Assembly: GCF_025399195.1 (NCBI RefSeq)
Contig: NW_026252124.1
Location: 162,555-226,554, forward strand
Length of the DNA stretch: 64,000 nucleotides
Direction: 5' to 3'
Origin: Umbelopsis ramanniana AG
Taxonomy: Eukaryota; Mucoromycota; Umbelopsidomycetes; Umbelopsidales; Umbelopsidaceae
Numbering within the stretch: the first letter of the stretch is position 1; each line of letters starts with the position of its first letter. Shown piece after piece: positions 12,259 through 24,684 of this stretch. The notes below the pieces were generated by a model that worked only from the letters and a program-made list of their open reading frames with translations, had not been told where the DNA came from and ran no database searches. Position numbers and translations under genes: made by a program.

Positions 12259-13995
12259 TCAAAACCGTACTTTTCCACTTCTTGCATTCTTCATCTTCTT
12301 CGATCGTATCTTTGACATTTCCGCATTGAGGTACTTTCTGTCAGCTTTATCCATTAGCGCAGGGCTGCTTCTGCCAGTATCAAGCTCTGCATCATCATCG
12401 TCTGATCCATAGTACGGTGAGCCACTTCCAGAGAGAACACCTGTAGGTGACCGGTGGTCACTAACTGGAACATATCTGAATATGGATTGCAAAAGGTCGT
12501 TCTCAGCAAAGTGATGATGCAAGCCTTGCTTGATGATTTCGCGGAAGGCGTTCAATTCGACGATTTTTGCTACAGGTGCGACATATGAGTTAGTCATCAC
12601 AAAAGGCACACTTGTAAATCAATATTTAATCAATACATACTCCATCCTCGGAAGGTGACGAGCTTTCCACCAAACTTGAGCCGCTCAGCTGGTCGTTCTC
12701 CTTCTTCCACTGTTCGAATGATGTCTCTGAACGCCGATCGCTGTTCTTTCCTTTCTTGCTTTCCACGATGTCGATTGCTGTCGGTTGCGAGTAGCTGTAA
12801 TGCTCTGACTAATTCATTCATATCATCATACTCAGGTAAAGCTTCTTCGGGATCACGTTCATCATCCTAAGTGCATGCATTAATGATCAATAGCACTTTG
12901 AAACAATTGAGAGAATGATCTCATAAATCAATTACTTACCAAATTATGATGCGTATTGATGCTTTCAAATATAAGTGCGATATTTTCGCCTGCAGCCACT
13001 CTCGTTTCCTTTGTACCCGATTCAAGAAACATTGTAAAGACAGGGACAACTCTGCAATGACGTTGTGATTAATTTCCAATTATGCCGTTTGACGTGCTCA
13101 AATCCCATTCCTACACTTACTTTTCTAGTTCCTCCCAAGCATCCTCAAGATTACCGCTTCCTTCGCCATAAGTTGAGGCAAACAGAAGTCCATACCCGCG
13201 TAATATCGTAGCCATAATATTTCCAACGTCTTCTGCAGGTATATCTTCCAAATTCAAGTCCGCACCATCGGTTTCTAATAACTGGAAGAAAAATTCCATT
13301 ATTCGAAGTGTGTCTGCACTGGATGCCGCTATAAACGTGATCATAGCCATGGTTTGTAAACACTGTGAAGAGATATAGATGTTAGTGATGGAATCTCATT
13401 ATGATATTTTCTTGTGGGGTTCGATATTTACATGCTCCTTCACTTTTCCGTTTTCATCATGCAGAGCACAGACTCGTAGTGACGGCATAATCTCTTGATA
13501 TAAACTTTCTTGTTCCGCAGCCGATATTTCACCGTGATTTATAAACGCTAGAGATATGCCTCTGATAGCCTGTAAGGACTCCTCGCCATTGCCTCCTTTC
13601 TTCAAAGAACGCTTCAGCAATTCGAGCAATTCCTGTTGCCGTGACTGCAGAGCAGCGGCGACAAAGTGTCGGGCCATAATTTGATTCAGCTTTGCTAATG
13701 CGTCGGTGCGAGTACTGGCAAACCAAAAGTCAGTTTTTAAATCGTTAGAGATTGTTGGTTGCAATGCTACTTACCTAGCTCGCTTCTCTGTCAAATCTTC
13801 AAGTGATTGTTTGAGATCGTCTTCCCAATTGGAGGAGCCTAAGTCGTCTCGATCTCCGACAGAGCCAAAAGAGTCAATGGTAGAAGCTGAAGTGTCAGAC
13901 CAATCGCCTTCGTCTTCGGAGCCTCCTCGACTTGAGGCTGGTGTTCTTGCAAGTCTTTGATGTCTTGCTGCTTTTTTTCGAAGTTCTTTCGACAT
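12259..13995 (-). CDS. Interferon-related developmental regulator (IFRD) family protein
   Basis: From MSKELRKKAARHQRL (13995) the protein has an acidic Ser-rich segment, then HEAT/ARM-like helices (ALAKLNQIMARHF, LQAIRGISLAFINHG). The hallmark IFRD core follows: RVAAGENIALIFE, LVRALQLLATDSNRHRGKQERKEQRSAFRDI and ERLKFGGKLVTFRGW. The carboxy end is KYLNAEMSKIRSKKMKNARSGKVRF. At least six introns interrupt it. An upstream minus-strand segment starting at 14162 (MSGGDKREVPYAVG) could splice in frame to PIKVVNQGNELLKK and extend the N-terminus, so the start is uncertain. IFRD1/2 proteins act as transcriptional co-regulators and, in some lineages, as translation-associated factors; the fungal role is little known. 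Confidence 0.88.
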
Positions 13996-15324
13996 GTGTA
14001 CAAACACTTTCTTGAGGAGCTCGTTGCCTTGGTTGACTACTTTTATAGGCTGGAAAAAAAAAAAAAAAGAACTGACCAGCAACACGTGATTTACGTCAAT
14101 ACCCAATGCGGATTCGGTGTTCCAACTGCATATGGGACTTCCCTTTTGTCTCCACCAGACATTTTAAAAGATGTTGTCTCTACGTCTTTGAAATAAATTG
14201 ATATTAGATAATGATTCATGGAGTGATTTTCATCAAACGCATATTGGATTGATAGGTGTAATATGTGAAAAACTGATAAACATACATTAAGTCTGCTGCA
14301 TCGGCGATGGCAATACCAAAATGAAATTGAATATAACTTCAATACAACCTATTTTTCGTTTGAAGCGTTAATTACTGTCCCTTTCAGTGTCTACTATAGA
14401 GCTAGAGTACCACTCAAAGACTTTATGCTGAAGATCGCCTTCAAGCAAACAAGAGTGTCTGCCAGGGTCCTAGCAATACTACAATCGAAAGCAATGCCAT
14501 TTTGTTTCTATTATGAGGCTACACAATCACAACCTGAGATGCTCACAAACACTGGAACAATTTTAAGGCATATTAAATAAATAAACTGCGGCGATAGCAT
14601 TTGTGAAGAAGGACGTGCATCGCTTTCGAGACGACAACAGTAAACAAGATCATAAAAATGTAGGGGCACGATGATCTAAACGTCCTAAATATGTAACAAC
14701 CAATCTTTTGAAAGCAATAATAATCAATTGACAACACATAGTGATCTGCTGCCTTCCTATATTACCAACTTGAAGATGATTGGTAAAGCACCACTTCCAA
14801 AGTGGGCCTTAGATCCAGATGCTTTGCCTCTCTGTCCCGACTTCTGTCTTGTACGGACAACATCATGTAGACTAAGTTTCCATCTAATTCCATCAATGAT
14901 CGCTTACGAACTGACCATTCATGTCCTTCACTTCAATTATCCGAGTCAACTACGGTGCGTATAATGCGGAGACGTGAGTGTCCAACTGAGTTCAAATTGC
15001 AGGGAAGCAAAGAGGTGTCACTCAAGTTTTTCAATGCTGGCCATGCAAACGCTAGCCAGTCTAGGGATGGCTACAATTCGCTCGGCCATGGGAGTGCTGT
15101 GGACGTTACCAGTGACGCAACGATCTCTTCTTGTTGTGTGCATGACGAAGTTTGGCGTCTGATTCTGTCGAGCAGAGTATGGGAGCCACACGTGATTGTC
15201 AAGCTTTATAGTCAAACAAGGACGAAAAATATTACGGGGAGTCGGCTCACCAAAAAAAAAGGCTCGCCCCATTTTTTGTTCAAATTCACGGAAAAGTTCC
15301 AGTTCATTCGCATCTCTTTCACTA
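13996..15324. other. Intergenic region with possible IFRD 5' exon
   Basis: 14106-14162 (minus) may be a 5' exon of the IFRD gene: it has a donor GTATTG and an acceptor after a T15 tract at about 14041. The rest, 14.2-15.3 kb, carries only short open frames (14728-14964 plus, 14757-14918 minus) without recognised homology. The last 200 bp is the promoter of the cytochrome b5 reductase gene. Confidence 0.4.
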
Positions 15325-16363
<1,039 letters not shown>

Positions 16364-16890
16364 ATCCATATTACCCTCTTGTCGCGAAAATACTACATTA
16401 CTTCCCCCTCCATCTAGGATTGACCTGATAAGACAGATAGATAGACCAAACATTGGCATGTAAACAATACGACAAGTCTCACATATTTTCTGATGCTCTT
16501 CGAGTTAAACCCCCCCCCCACTATATAAAACCATTCAATTAAAAGGAAAGCAGTTTTCTTATTTTTTCCCACATATTCTATGCTAACATTTCCGATTGAA
16601 ACGGCATGGTCGATAAGCAATTACGTCGACGTGTAAAATATGTTGGGTAGGGTTTAAGATTGTAAAAGTACTCAGCAAAGACATAATGTCTCACTGCCGA
16701 AATGGAAGCCCTCAGAAGTGGGGATGGTTTAAATGGTACATGTGTCGGGTTTATTTTTCTTTTTAATAAAACAACCCGGAAGATCCGTGGAGAAAATGTT
16801 TACAAGAGATGATTCAGAGTAATAAACAAATGAAATGAGCAATATATACAGTAATAAACGCTTGGAACAATGAAAAGAAAAAAAAGAGGT
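16364..16890. other. Convergent intergenic region
   Basis: The 3' flanks of CBR1 and of the DUF8032-type gene meet here. It contains an uninterrupted C-tract near 16508-16518 and AATAAA-like signals (16764, 16822, 16852). No gene is seen. Confidence 0.5.
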
Positions 16891-18360
16891 TCAGGGTTGG
16901 ATCATCAATGATTGCAGGTGACTGGAGTCAAAATGTGAATGGTAAGGAAAGGCATTGATGGGCGGTTGTTGTTCTGTCTGTGCCAGTTGCTGCAATTCCG
17001 AGGGCGATTTTCTTCGTATGCATTCATTGACGGCACTTTCAAGTAGCAGCTCGTCGTTGGCCAGACAGGGATTCTTGACCACCAGGCGCCAGCTGACTTC
17101 GTTGCACCATTGACGGTACTGAGCATTTTGTCCTACGTCTATATCGTTGTACAACTTGTATCGTTCTTTTGAGCTGGCACACGGCGGTATGTCGTTGATC
17201 ACAAAGCAAATTCTATGTCGTGAACCTTTCTTGGGATGAGAAATGGTGATGGTTTCTCCGACTCTTTTCGGACGATTGGAGGTATCTGGTGATTCACATA
17301 GTTCAGCAGAAGGTGATCGTAGTGACTTCTGTTTGCGTCGCTTTGCTTGTCGCTTTCTTAACGTTCCATTCGCGATTTTTTCTTGGCGTGTCACTCTTCG
17401 CGATCGGAGTTCTCGATGACGATTACGATAGGAATCGACAGCACGTTGAATAAGACCTCTTCGGCCAAAGAGTGTTTCGCAGTTTTTATGAGCTAATTGC
17501 CAACCCAATTTGTTGCATGAGGTCTCATACTCCCATCGGTTGCCAGTATATTCATCTAATGGCACGTTGGCTCTAGGATAGACCTATTTGGGGGGGGATT
17601 GATACATGTAAATAAAGTTTATCTTTTTCCCAAATAAAAAAGTATTTCCTTAACTTACCGCGCTTGCTAGTCTAAATTCGTCATCAATTTCACTGAGATC
17701 GACATCGTCAATATCGACTCGAATGGTGTATTGCTTGATATGACGATCATGAGAATACATAAAGGTCAGATGTTCGATATCGTTGATAAAATGCGTGGTG
17801 GGCTCATGAACTGTCAAAGCCACTGCGGCAGCCACAGAGCTATGCGAAGACTTACGTCTTCCAGCAGGCTTGACGGAGGAGGCGGAGGAAATTGTTTTAG
17901 GACTGCTGGCGAGAGACGAGGCTTTACTGGATTGTAGGCTGGGCTGCAGGCTGGAGTGCAGGCTAGATGGGCCACTCGTATCCATAAATGGAGGTGAGGG
18001 CAGCGCGTCGACAAACATGGCCGGATAGTAACCGGGTAATGTGAGTGCATCCATTTCCGTAGTAGGCAATAGGGCTGGGGCGACTTCATCGAAGGCATTG
18101 GAAAGACCAGCAGGCATAGTATGTCGACGATGGTGTGATATGTCTACCGCTGGACGGCCTCGATCAAGTGAAAGGTGTCGAACTGGAGTTGAATTCAAAT
18201 TCATCATCATCCATGCCGATTGATCTTCCAAAAGAGGCTGCATAGCTAATGGATTATTGCTATTATGATCATACGGAGCGGTCGGGAATAGGTCGAATTG
18301 ACTCTTTGCAAGGACTTCGGCGGGAGTCAGCACGGCGGACGAAGCATTGCTAGCGGCCAT
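16891..18360 (-). CDS. Fungal DUF8032-type conserved nuclear regulator candidate
   Basis: There are two exons (18360 to about 17660, and about 17583-16891) with one intron containing a G8 run. The N-terminal 150 residues are low-complexity (Ser, Pro, Leu), as in transcription regulators. A conserved region spans the intron: THFINDIEHLTFMYSHDR, YTIRVDIDDVDLSEIDDEF, then YPRANVPLDEYTGNRWEYE and CNKLGWQLAHKN. A Lys/Arg-rich stretch (RKRQAKRRKQKS) is a likely nuclear localisation signal. The middle part is partly repeated further on (YRQWCNEVSWRLVVKNPCLA resembles CNKLGWQLAHKN). This is the family annotated DUF8032 in many fungi; its molecular role is not established. Confidence 0.75.
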
Positions 18361-19315
18361 TGTTTAACGCAGTATGATTTACTTTTTCCCGAAATAGGGT
18401 TAATAATAATAGTAGGGAAGAAACGATGGGTTCTAAGAGTGTTTGCTTGTAGCCAAATATGAAGCGCACGAGCGTGTTTAACTGTTTTAGCGCTGGGGGG
18501 TCGAGGTTTTTATATGATTCACTCTGTTAGAAACAACTTTTGTCTCGGCAGCTACACAGCAACTGAAACCAAACGTGGTTGAGAAACAAAAAAAAAAAAA
18601 AAATCTGCTGGACTTTTGGCTCAACGTCAACGCTAAAACTGAAACCTCTTTTTGTTTCTCTCTTTCATGCGCATGAACGTCTGGCCATCGTGTAGTCTTT
18701 TTCCCTATGCAGCTTAGACGTATGCACAGGCATCCTTCTGAATCGCTAAGGCGGCAGTAAAAGCAGTAATAAACATTGCCCATCGTGATTGGTGGCTGAG
18801 AACTAAACCATCGGTTGTTCAATCTAAATTAAGCGGCCATGCTTGTACAACATTTGCAGTTGAATTTCAAGGGACACTATTTTGCCCTCAGTTGGTGAAC
18901 GTAGAAAGGGCAGCCCCTTCTATTGAATAGAATATTATACAAAGCAAGGCAATTTAACACAAATAGTCAATTTAACACTGTTTTAGCCTTGCCTACTTCT
19001 TTACCAGTTCGAACCACCGCTGTGATCTGTCAGTCCAGGGTCGATCCTTCACTCCAACTTTGCATTACCACAAGGTCCATTCCCGGAAAAGGCGCGAAGA
19101 AGCATTCAGACTCCCGGCAAACCTTGTGCGTGGTTGCAATCCTTTTGCTGAGATTATATTGTCACTGAACCTTTTTGGGGAGACGTGTAACTTATAAAAA
19201 GAGCAAGCCAATCCTCAGCCTTGAGGCTTTTGGTCTTCCAAATTTTCTATATATCCTCTCTTTTTCCCTACCTCTTCCCCATTACTCTCCTTTGTTAAAC
19301 CAACTAACTACAACA
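18361..19315. other. Shared upstream region of DUF8032-type and chitin deacetylase genes
   Basis: This is a divergent promoter region of 955 bp. An A15 tract lies near 18588. Near 18950-18978 an 11-bp direct repeat (CAATTTAACAC twice) is flanked by GCAAGGC and its inverse GCCTTGC. No gene is seen. Confidence 0.45.
19193..19199 (+). promoter_or_regulatory. TATA box of chitin deacetylase gene
   Basis: TATAAAA lies about 120 bp before the ATG, followed by a pyrimidine-rich leader (19255-19295) and CAACA directly before the ATG. This arrangement is typical of highly expressed fungal genes. Confidence 0.6.
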
Positions 19316-20647
19316 ATGCATTGGAAATCCTTTGTTGCACTCACCACCTTAGCCGCCGCTGCTCAAGCTGCCGAGAAGAAGGCAGTTTCTAGCGCTGCTA
19401 AGAGCAGCACCACTGCTGCTCCTAAGAGCACTGCTGCCGCTGCTACTACTAGCGCTGCTGCTGCTGCCTCCCCCCTTACCGGTGGCACTAACCCCCTCGC
19501 CATCACCATCCCCAGCATCCCTCAAACCACATCCTATGACGTTAACACCGAATGCCAGGCTTACAGCGTCCCTGGTTTGACCATTGATCCTAAGCAATGG
19601 CCCAATATTTGGGAAACTGCCACTACCAATGGTATGAACACCAGTGCTGAATTCACCTCTTTGTACAATTCCATTGATTGGACCAAGAAGCCCACTGCTC
19701 CCGTTCGTAAGGCCACTGCTGCTGGCGGTCTTGACTTCACTGGCTACAGTGCCACCACTGATCCTGACTGCTGGTGGTCTAGCTCCCTCTGCACCATTCC
19801 CAAGGCTGCTGGTATCAATGCTGATATCTACCGTTGCGAGGAACCTGAAACCTGGGGTTTGACCTACGATGATGGTCCTAACTGCTCCCACAATGCTTTC
19901 TATGACTTTTTGCAACAGCAAAACTTGAAGGCCAGTATGTTCTATATTGGTTCCAACGTCTTGGATTGGCCCTATGGTGCCATGCGTGGTCTTAAGGATG
20001 GCCATCATATTGCTGACCACACCTGGTCCCATCAGCTTATGACCACCTTGACTGATCAAGAAGTCCTTGCCGAACTTTACTATACCCAAAAGGCCATCAA
20101 GTTTGTTACTGGTGTTACCCCCAAGTACTGGCGTCCTGCCTTCGGTGATGTTGATGACCGTGTCAGATGGATCGCCACCCAACTCAACTTGACTGCCGTC
20201 ATCTGGGATCTCGACACTGATGACTGGGCTGCTGGCAATTCCGTTCCTGAAACCACTGTTGAACAGACCTACCAAGATTTCATCACTATGGGTACCAACG
20301 GTAGTTATGCTACCTACGGTAACATTGTCTTGACCCACGAAATTGATAACACTACCATGACTCTTGCCATGAAGTATCTTCCTCAAATTAAGGCTGCTTA
20401 CAAGAACGTTTTGGATGTCGCTACCTGCAACAACATCACTAACCCATACATGGAGGACTCCGTCACCATGACTCCCTTCGGCAATGCTACCACCACCAAC
20501 ACCACCACTGCTGCTTCTGGTTCCGGCGTCGCCCCCGCTGCCAGTGGTTCTGCTGCTCCCGCTACATCTGCCAAGTCCGGTGCTTCCGCATTGACTGCTC
20601 CTGCTTCCCTCCTTGCTCTTGTTGCACTTGCTGTCTTTGCTCAATAA
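19316..20647 (+). CDS. Chitin deacetylase, secreted, probably GPI-anchored
   Basis: An intronless gene of 443 codons; the ATG at 19316 (MHWKSFVALTTLAAAAQA) gives a clear signal peptide. An Ala/Ser/Thr-rich spacer follows. The NodB (CE4) domain shows motif 1 TYDDGP (~residue 183), motif 2 HTWSH (~235), motif 3 RPAFGDVDDR, motif 4 DLDTDDW and motif 5 IVLTHE. The Asp and the two His residues of the metal triad are present. The C-terminus is Ser/Ala-rich and hydrophobic (SLLALVALAVFAQ), a GPI-attachment signal. It converts cell-wall chitin to chitosan, the main wall polymer of Mucoromycota. Codon use is extremely biased, consistent with very high expression. Confidence 0.95.
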   Translation: MHWKSFVALTTLAAAAQAAEKKAVSSAAKSSTTAAPKSTAAAATTSAAAAASPLTGGTNPLAITIPSIPQTTSYDVNTECQAYSVPGLTIDPKQWPNIWETATTNGMNTSAEFTSLYNSIDWTKKPTAPVRKATAAGGLDFTGYSATTDPDCWWSSSLCTIPKAAGINADIYRCEEPETWGLTYDDGPNCSHNAFYDFLQQQNLKASMFYIGSNVLDWPYGAMRGLKDGHHIADHTWSHQLMTTLTDQEVLAELYYTQKAIKFVTGVTPKYWRPAFGDVDDRVRWIATQLNLTAVIWDLDTDDWAAGNSVPETTVEQTYQDFITMGTNGSYATYGNIVLTHEIDNTTMTLAMKYLPQIKAAYKNVLDVATCNNITNPYMEDSVTMTPFGNATTTNTTTAASGSGVAPAASGSAAPATSAKSGASALTAPASLLALVALAVFAQ

Positions 20648-21245
20648 AAAAAAAAAGTAATTTGTGGATTTCCCTCCCTCTTTTCCTCCATCTAAAAAAA
20701 AGCCCACTGAAGGAAAAAAAAGCGACTAGTCAACAACATAGAGGGTTAGTTGCACTCCGTCACACAAGTCTCTTTATTTTTCTTATTATCTATTCTCTCA
20801 CGCACAATATTTTTCATAATTTCAGCTGTACGCAATTTGTATCTGAATAGAACCTTCTTTGCTATATATATCCTTATGCTTGACTTATTAAACAAGAAAT
20901 CATATTGAATTGAGTTGAGTTGCAAAACGAATGCAATATGTAATGCAATCATGTCCGTAGCACGAGGGTAAGTAATGCTGTTTTGATTTGCGTAACGTGC
21001 AAATTTTTATTGTATGGTGTAGTGTGGGAGGAGAAATGTGGGTGGAGAGAGAGAGAATGCACTCCCATTGGAATAATATAGAAATAAAAGAGAGAGACAC
21101 ATATTGAATTGAGGAAATACTATGTTGATTGGAAAAGAATATGTACAAACATTGCAAAAGCGAAGGTAGTAGAAGGAAAACACAGAGACGGCTAGGTTAG
21201 TTAATGGGGGTTGTGTATAATTATAGGTGCGCATTAGGATTGCAT
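20648..21245. other. Convergent intergenic region
   Basis: The 3' untranslated sequence of the chitin deacetylase gene is A-rich just after the stop. The tail of the PHD gene runs in from the right. No coding feature is seen. Confidence 0.5.
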
Positions 21246-23330
21246 TTAAGCGTTGCTGGCAGTAGGGACCGTTAGACTGTGGTCTTCGGCACTACTGGTG
21301 TTTGGCATTGGATCCAGCGCCTGCCTTGAAGGAGGGTGGTAAGACGACGTGCTAAATTTATTCTGAAACTTGATCAATTCGCGCGTTAACCGATCCATGA
21401 TCTCCAGCGACGTCTGCTCACCACCCCCTGGCTCTTCAGTGTGCGAATCCAGCGGTAAAGTCGTAGCACTGCTCACGGAGGATGCCGGTGATGCTGGTAC
21501 ATCGAGACGGGCAGATGAACCGTCTTCAACTGCCTTGCCTTTGAGAGGGGTTGGCTTGTTGGCCATCTCCACTTGAACAGAGCTGATGTACTCCAGAATC
21601 TGTTTCGCTCTACGATTCATCTCCCATAGACTCATCTTAGCAGACGGGTACCGGACCTTGGCTGGAGCGCTGGATTCTTCGACCTTTTCCTGTGGTGGCA
21701 TGACTTCGTTATCAGATAATTGTGGTGTAGACGTTCGTGATCGAGCATTCTTGGTTCGTTTGGCTGGTCCTTTCCTGCCAGGCTGCTTTTTGGGCATAAT
21801 CAGTTTTTTATCGCCATTCGATCGTTGACCGCCAGTCCGTCTTGGTCGTTTGCTTTTGATATCAGTATCGCTTTCTTCAAGTCCAATTTCAGGTATTCCA
21901 TCTTTGGGTTCTGCTGGCTTTTCTTCTTCCGTACTATGACTCCGTGATCGTTTGTGTGCGGTTGCTGCGGCGGCGGCGGCTGCGGCTGCTAGGGTTGCTG
22001 CATGTTGGGCTTCTTCCACACTTCTCCGACTTCTTCGTTTAACAGCTTCTTCAATTCCTTCAACAATAGGAGGTAGCACGATGGTTTCTTCTACTTCCTC
22101 TTTAGTGTTTTCGTCACTGGGGACGGTCGCAGGTCCTTCTCCGTTGACAACCGCCCGACTTAACAAAATATCTGCTAACGGTACATCAGCTTCACGGCTA
22201 TTATTTGTCATTCGTTTCTTGGGCTGTTGCTTTTTATCTGACGAACCATCAGGATGATACAGTCTTTTGCTTCTAAAAAGGTGACAGTGAAAGCAAAGAA
22301 TGAGTGAGCGAATGCTACAAATGGCCCGCGGACCCTGTAAGGAGAAATGCCTTACCTTCCATTAGGTTGCTTAATCCAACTATGATTCTCTGGACGACAT
22401 TCTTCACAATAATACTGCTCTGGAATGTCTTGTTCCAAGAGACCAATGCAAGAGCAATGTTGCCAGACTTCGCACTTATCGCATTGGACCATGAGGCCGA
22501 CATTGTCTAGAAAGAAACGGTGGGTAAGCTGAACGTCTACTTTGTCAAAGCGGAAAAACGGAGCACCACATACGTATTTCGCCACATATACATCGTGTCA
22601 CTGAGCCAGAATCAGAGCTGTCGTCTTCTGAAGAAGATTGTGTTTGAGCAAGCGGCTGTCGTCGTCGTGAACCGTTGGCGGATCTGCCACGCCGTTGCAT
22701 GGCTGAAGGAGACATGAAGGTTAGCAATACACTATTAGTAGTAGTTTTCTCAGTATCAAGCTACACACTTGGTAGAAGTATCGCTCCTAGTGAAATAGTG
22801 AAAATGGGTAGCCTTTGAAGGGAATTGCTGAAAGAATGGAAAGAAAAAAAAAAAAAAAAAAAACTCCCGTAAGGCAAAACCTGTGGCAGCGTAGTTTTTG
22901 ATTCGGCGCTTGAATACGATGTCTCATCACGCAAGCTGCCGCTTTCCAAAAATGTGTGGTGGATTTCACGGAGACAGAGTCTTCTCATAATGTGAAGCAT
23001 TTTCAACCAGACAGCAGAATCCTATGAACAGCATGTCTTTTTAGTTTGTCGAATTCAAGTGCATTGACAAATGTCACCGACTAACTCATACGGATGATCT
23101 CATCTACTCCTAAGTAATGCTATGGAGCAGTTAGGAAGTATATGAGATAGGATACTTCGATGCCGAACAATCGATATATGGTCCACTGTTTTCTTCATGA
23201 GTTGATTTATTTCCTTTGTTTGCCTGATTATGTTAGCTATACTTGACTCTACGCGGCGCAGTAGTTCGCTCTTTGCCATATGTCCGCGAACAGTTTGATT
23301 GGATATATCGCGATGTTGAGAAACCCACAA
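21246..23330 (-). CDS. PHD-finger protein, Cti6-like (Rpd3L histone deacetylase complex)
   Basis: The PHD finger is encoded across an intron: VTRCICGEI then [22 protein letters not shown] and [13 protein letters not shown] (C4HC3 pattern, 22.35-22.63 kb). After SKRLYHPDG comes a long tail (21246-22211) with poly-Ala, Lys/Arg clusters ([29 protein letters not shown]) and a conserved-looking helix [21 protein letters not shown]. This layout matches yeast Cti6 and its relatives. Upstream, in-frame exons can be chained back to 23330: [18 protein letters not shown].., then [25 protein letters not shown].., [12 protein letters not shown].. and MQRRGRS. If so, the protein has an extra helical N-terminus; otherwise the start is near 22700. 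PHD identity is firm; the extension and orthology are less certain. Confidence 0.75.
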
Positions 23331-24684
23331 GTAGCAGTCAGCATTTGCGGTTTTGAAAGAAAAGTCATGTCATACGCTTCCATGTCGTTCTAGACAGATC
23401 ATATGATGGCCCAATTGATAGGTGTCTTGAACATCCGATAGTGGAATAAGGTGTCAAACGGATGCATGAAACTCGCAAATAAACATTAACATTGACACAA
23501 CCAAATGGCGTGACAAAATGCCTGGGGTCAGTGAAGGTCAAAACCTGTCACATCTTTTGGATTTGCTTCTCACTTTGTCTGTGTATTTGATCCGTCTTCC
23601 ACCATAAAGTGAACCGGCCTTGCAAAACTCCCAAATAGAGTGCGTGTGTGCACCGCACCTTTAGAAAGGCACAAGCCAATCGCGAAGTGGGATTATTTAT
23701 AATCGAGTTACAGTTGCTAGATTGTCACGTTCACCATTTTCATAGCGAACCAAGATGCTTTTTACAATTATAAAAACGCAAATACGTACAATGTCTAGTA
23801 GCATTAATGACTCGAGGTTATATCAGCCATCATTCTTATCAGACTACTGATCAATCTCTTGATGATAAGAGTTCCCATAGAAGAACCAATGGACATTCAC
23901 GTTGGCAGAGTAGATTAAGAAGGCTTTAGCTTGTTGTATATTCTGTTACAGCTGTCACTGGTTCAATTTGACAGGTTCATTTCCTCTCCTTGGCAATCTA
24001 ATGTTTGGCTCAAAGCCTGAATAAGCTCATCCTCTCAGGAAAGAGTTGGAAGACAACATCAATTATTCCAATATAGCTCTTTTGAAGGGAGCTCGCCAGC
24101 TTTTCAAGGCTAATTTCCACATTTTCCAGGTTGAGTGCTTTAAAAGAATTGACTGCCATCTCATGAATATGGGATGCTGCTGTAAAGTCACGTGGCCTAA
24201 ATTCAACAATGCAAACCGTTCCCTATGCCCGACGGCGCTCACTGTGTTCAGTACCTATGCCCCAAGAATATCAGAGCGAATGATACTAAAATAAAAGATA
24301 TACGTCCTCTCTACTGAAACTGACCGAATTATTATTACTTGTCGAATTCCTCTGACTCTTTCCCAATAATAGCTCCTAATACTACTAATCGTGCTCTCTC
24401 TGCACGGTATGGCTACATGTTACTCACTGTTCCTTAGGTCTATCTTTAAGACGTTGACAATTCCTCTGACTTCTCTATAGAACTAACAGGATCAAAGTAT
24501 TCAAAATTAGTTCCTCGTTATATGTCAAGGCAATTCAATGCAGACAAGGTCTACTACCTATAGGGTGTTCAAATACTTTAAACCCATACAAAAATCACCA
24601 CATAAAATATGTCATAAAAATGAATCCTGCCGGACATAAAAGCTAATTTTGAATAGGAAGTGGCAAACTCTTACATTCGAAACC
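23331..24684. other. 1.35-kb intergenic region
   Basis: This is the divergent interval between the PHD gene and carboxypeptidase. One stretch near 24030-24210 is open in more than one frame on the minus strand, but it has no start, splice chain or motif that could be recognised. Nothing else is seen. Confidence 0.4.

Noticed and set aside
14757-14918. Possible two-exon small protein on the minus strand (MVSSLHDVVRTRQKSGQ..)
   Set aside because: The required intron would be only 36 nt, shorter than the others in the window, and no family is recognised. Kept as unsupported.
19349-20707. 452-codon open frame on the minus strand opposite chitin deacetylase
   Set aside because: A shadow caused by the extreme codon bias of the chitin deacetylase gene; no domain.
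24030-24300. Minus-strand open stretch (EFRPRDFTAASHIHEMAV..) and a plus-strand open frame in the same place
   Set aside because: More than one frame is open by chance, with no convincing start, splice chain or domain.
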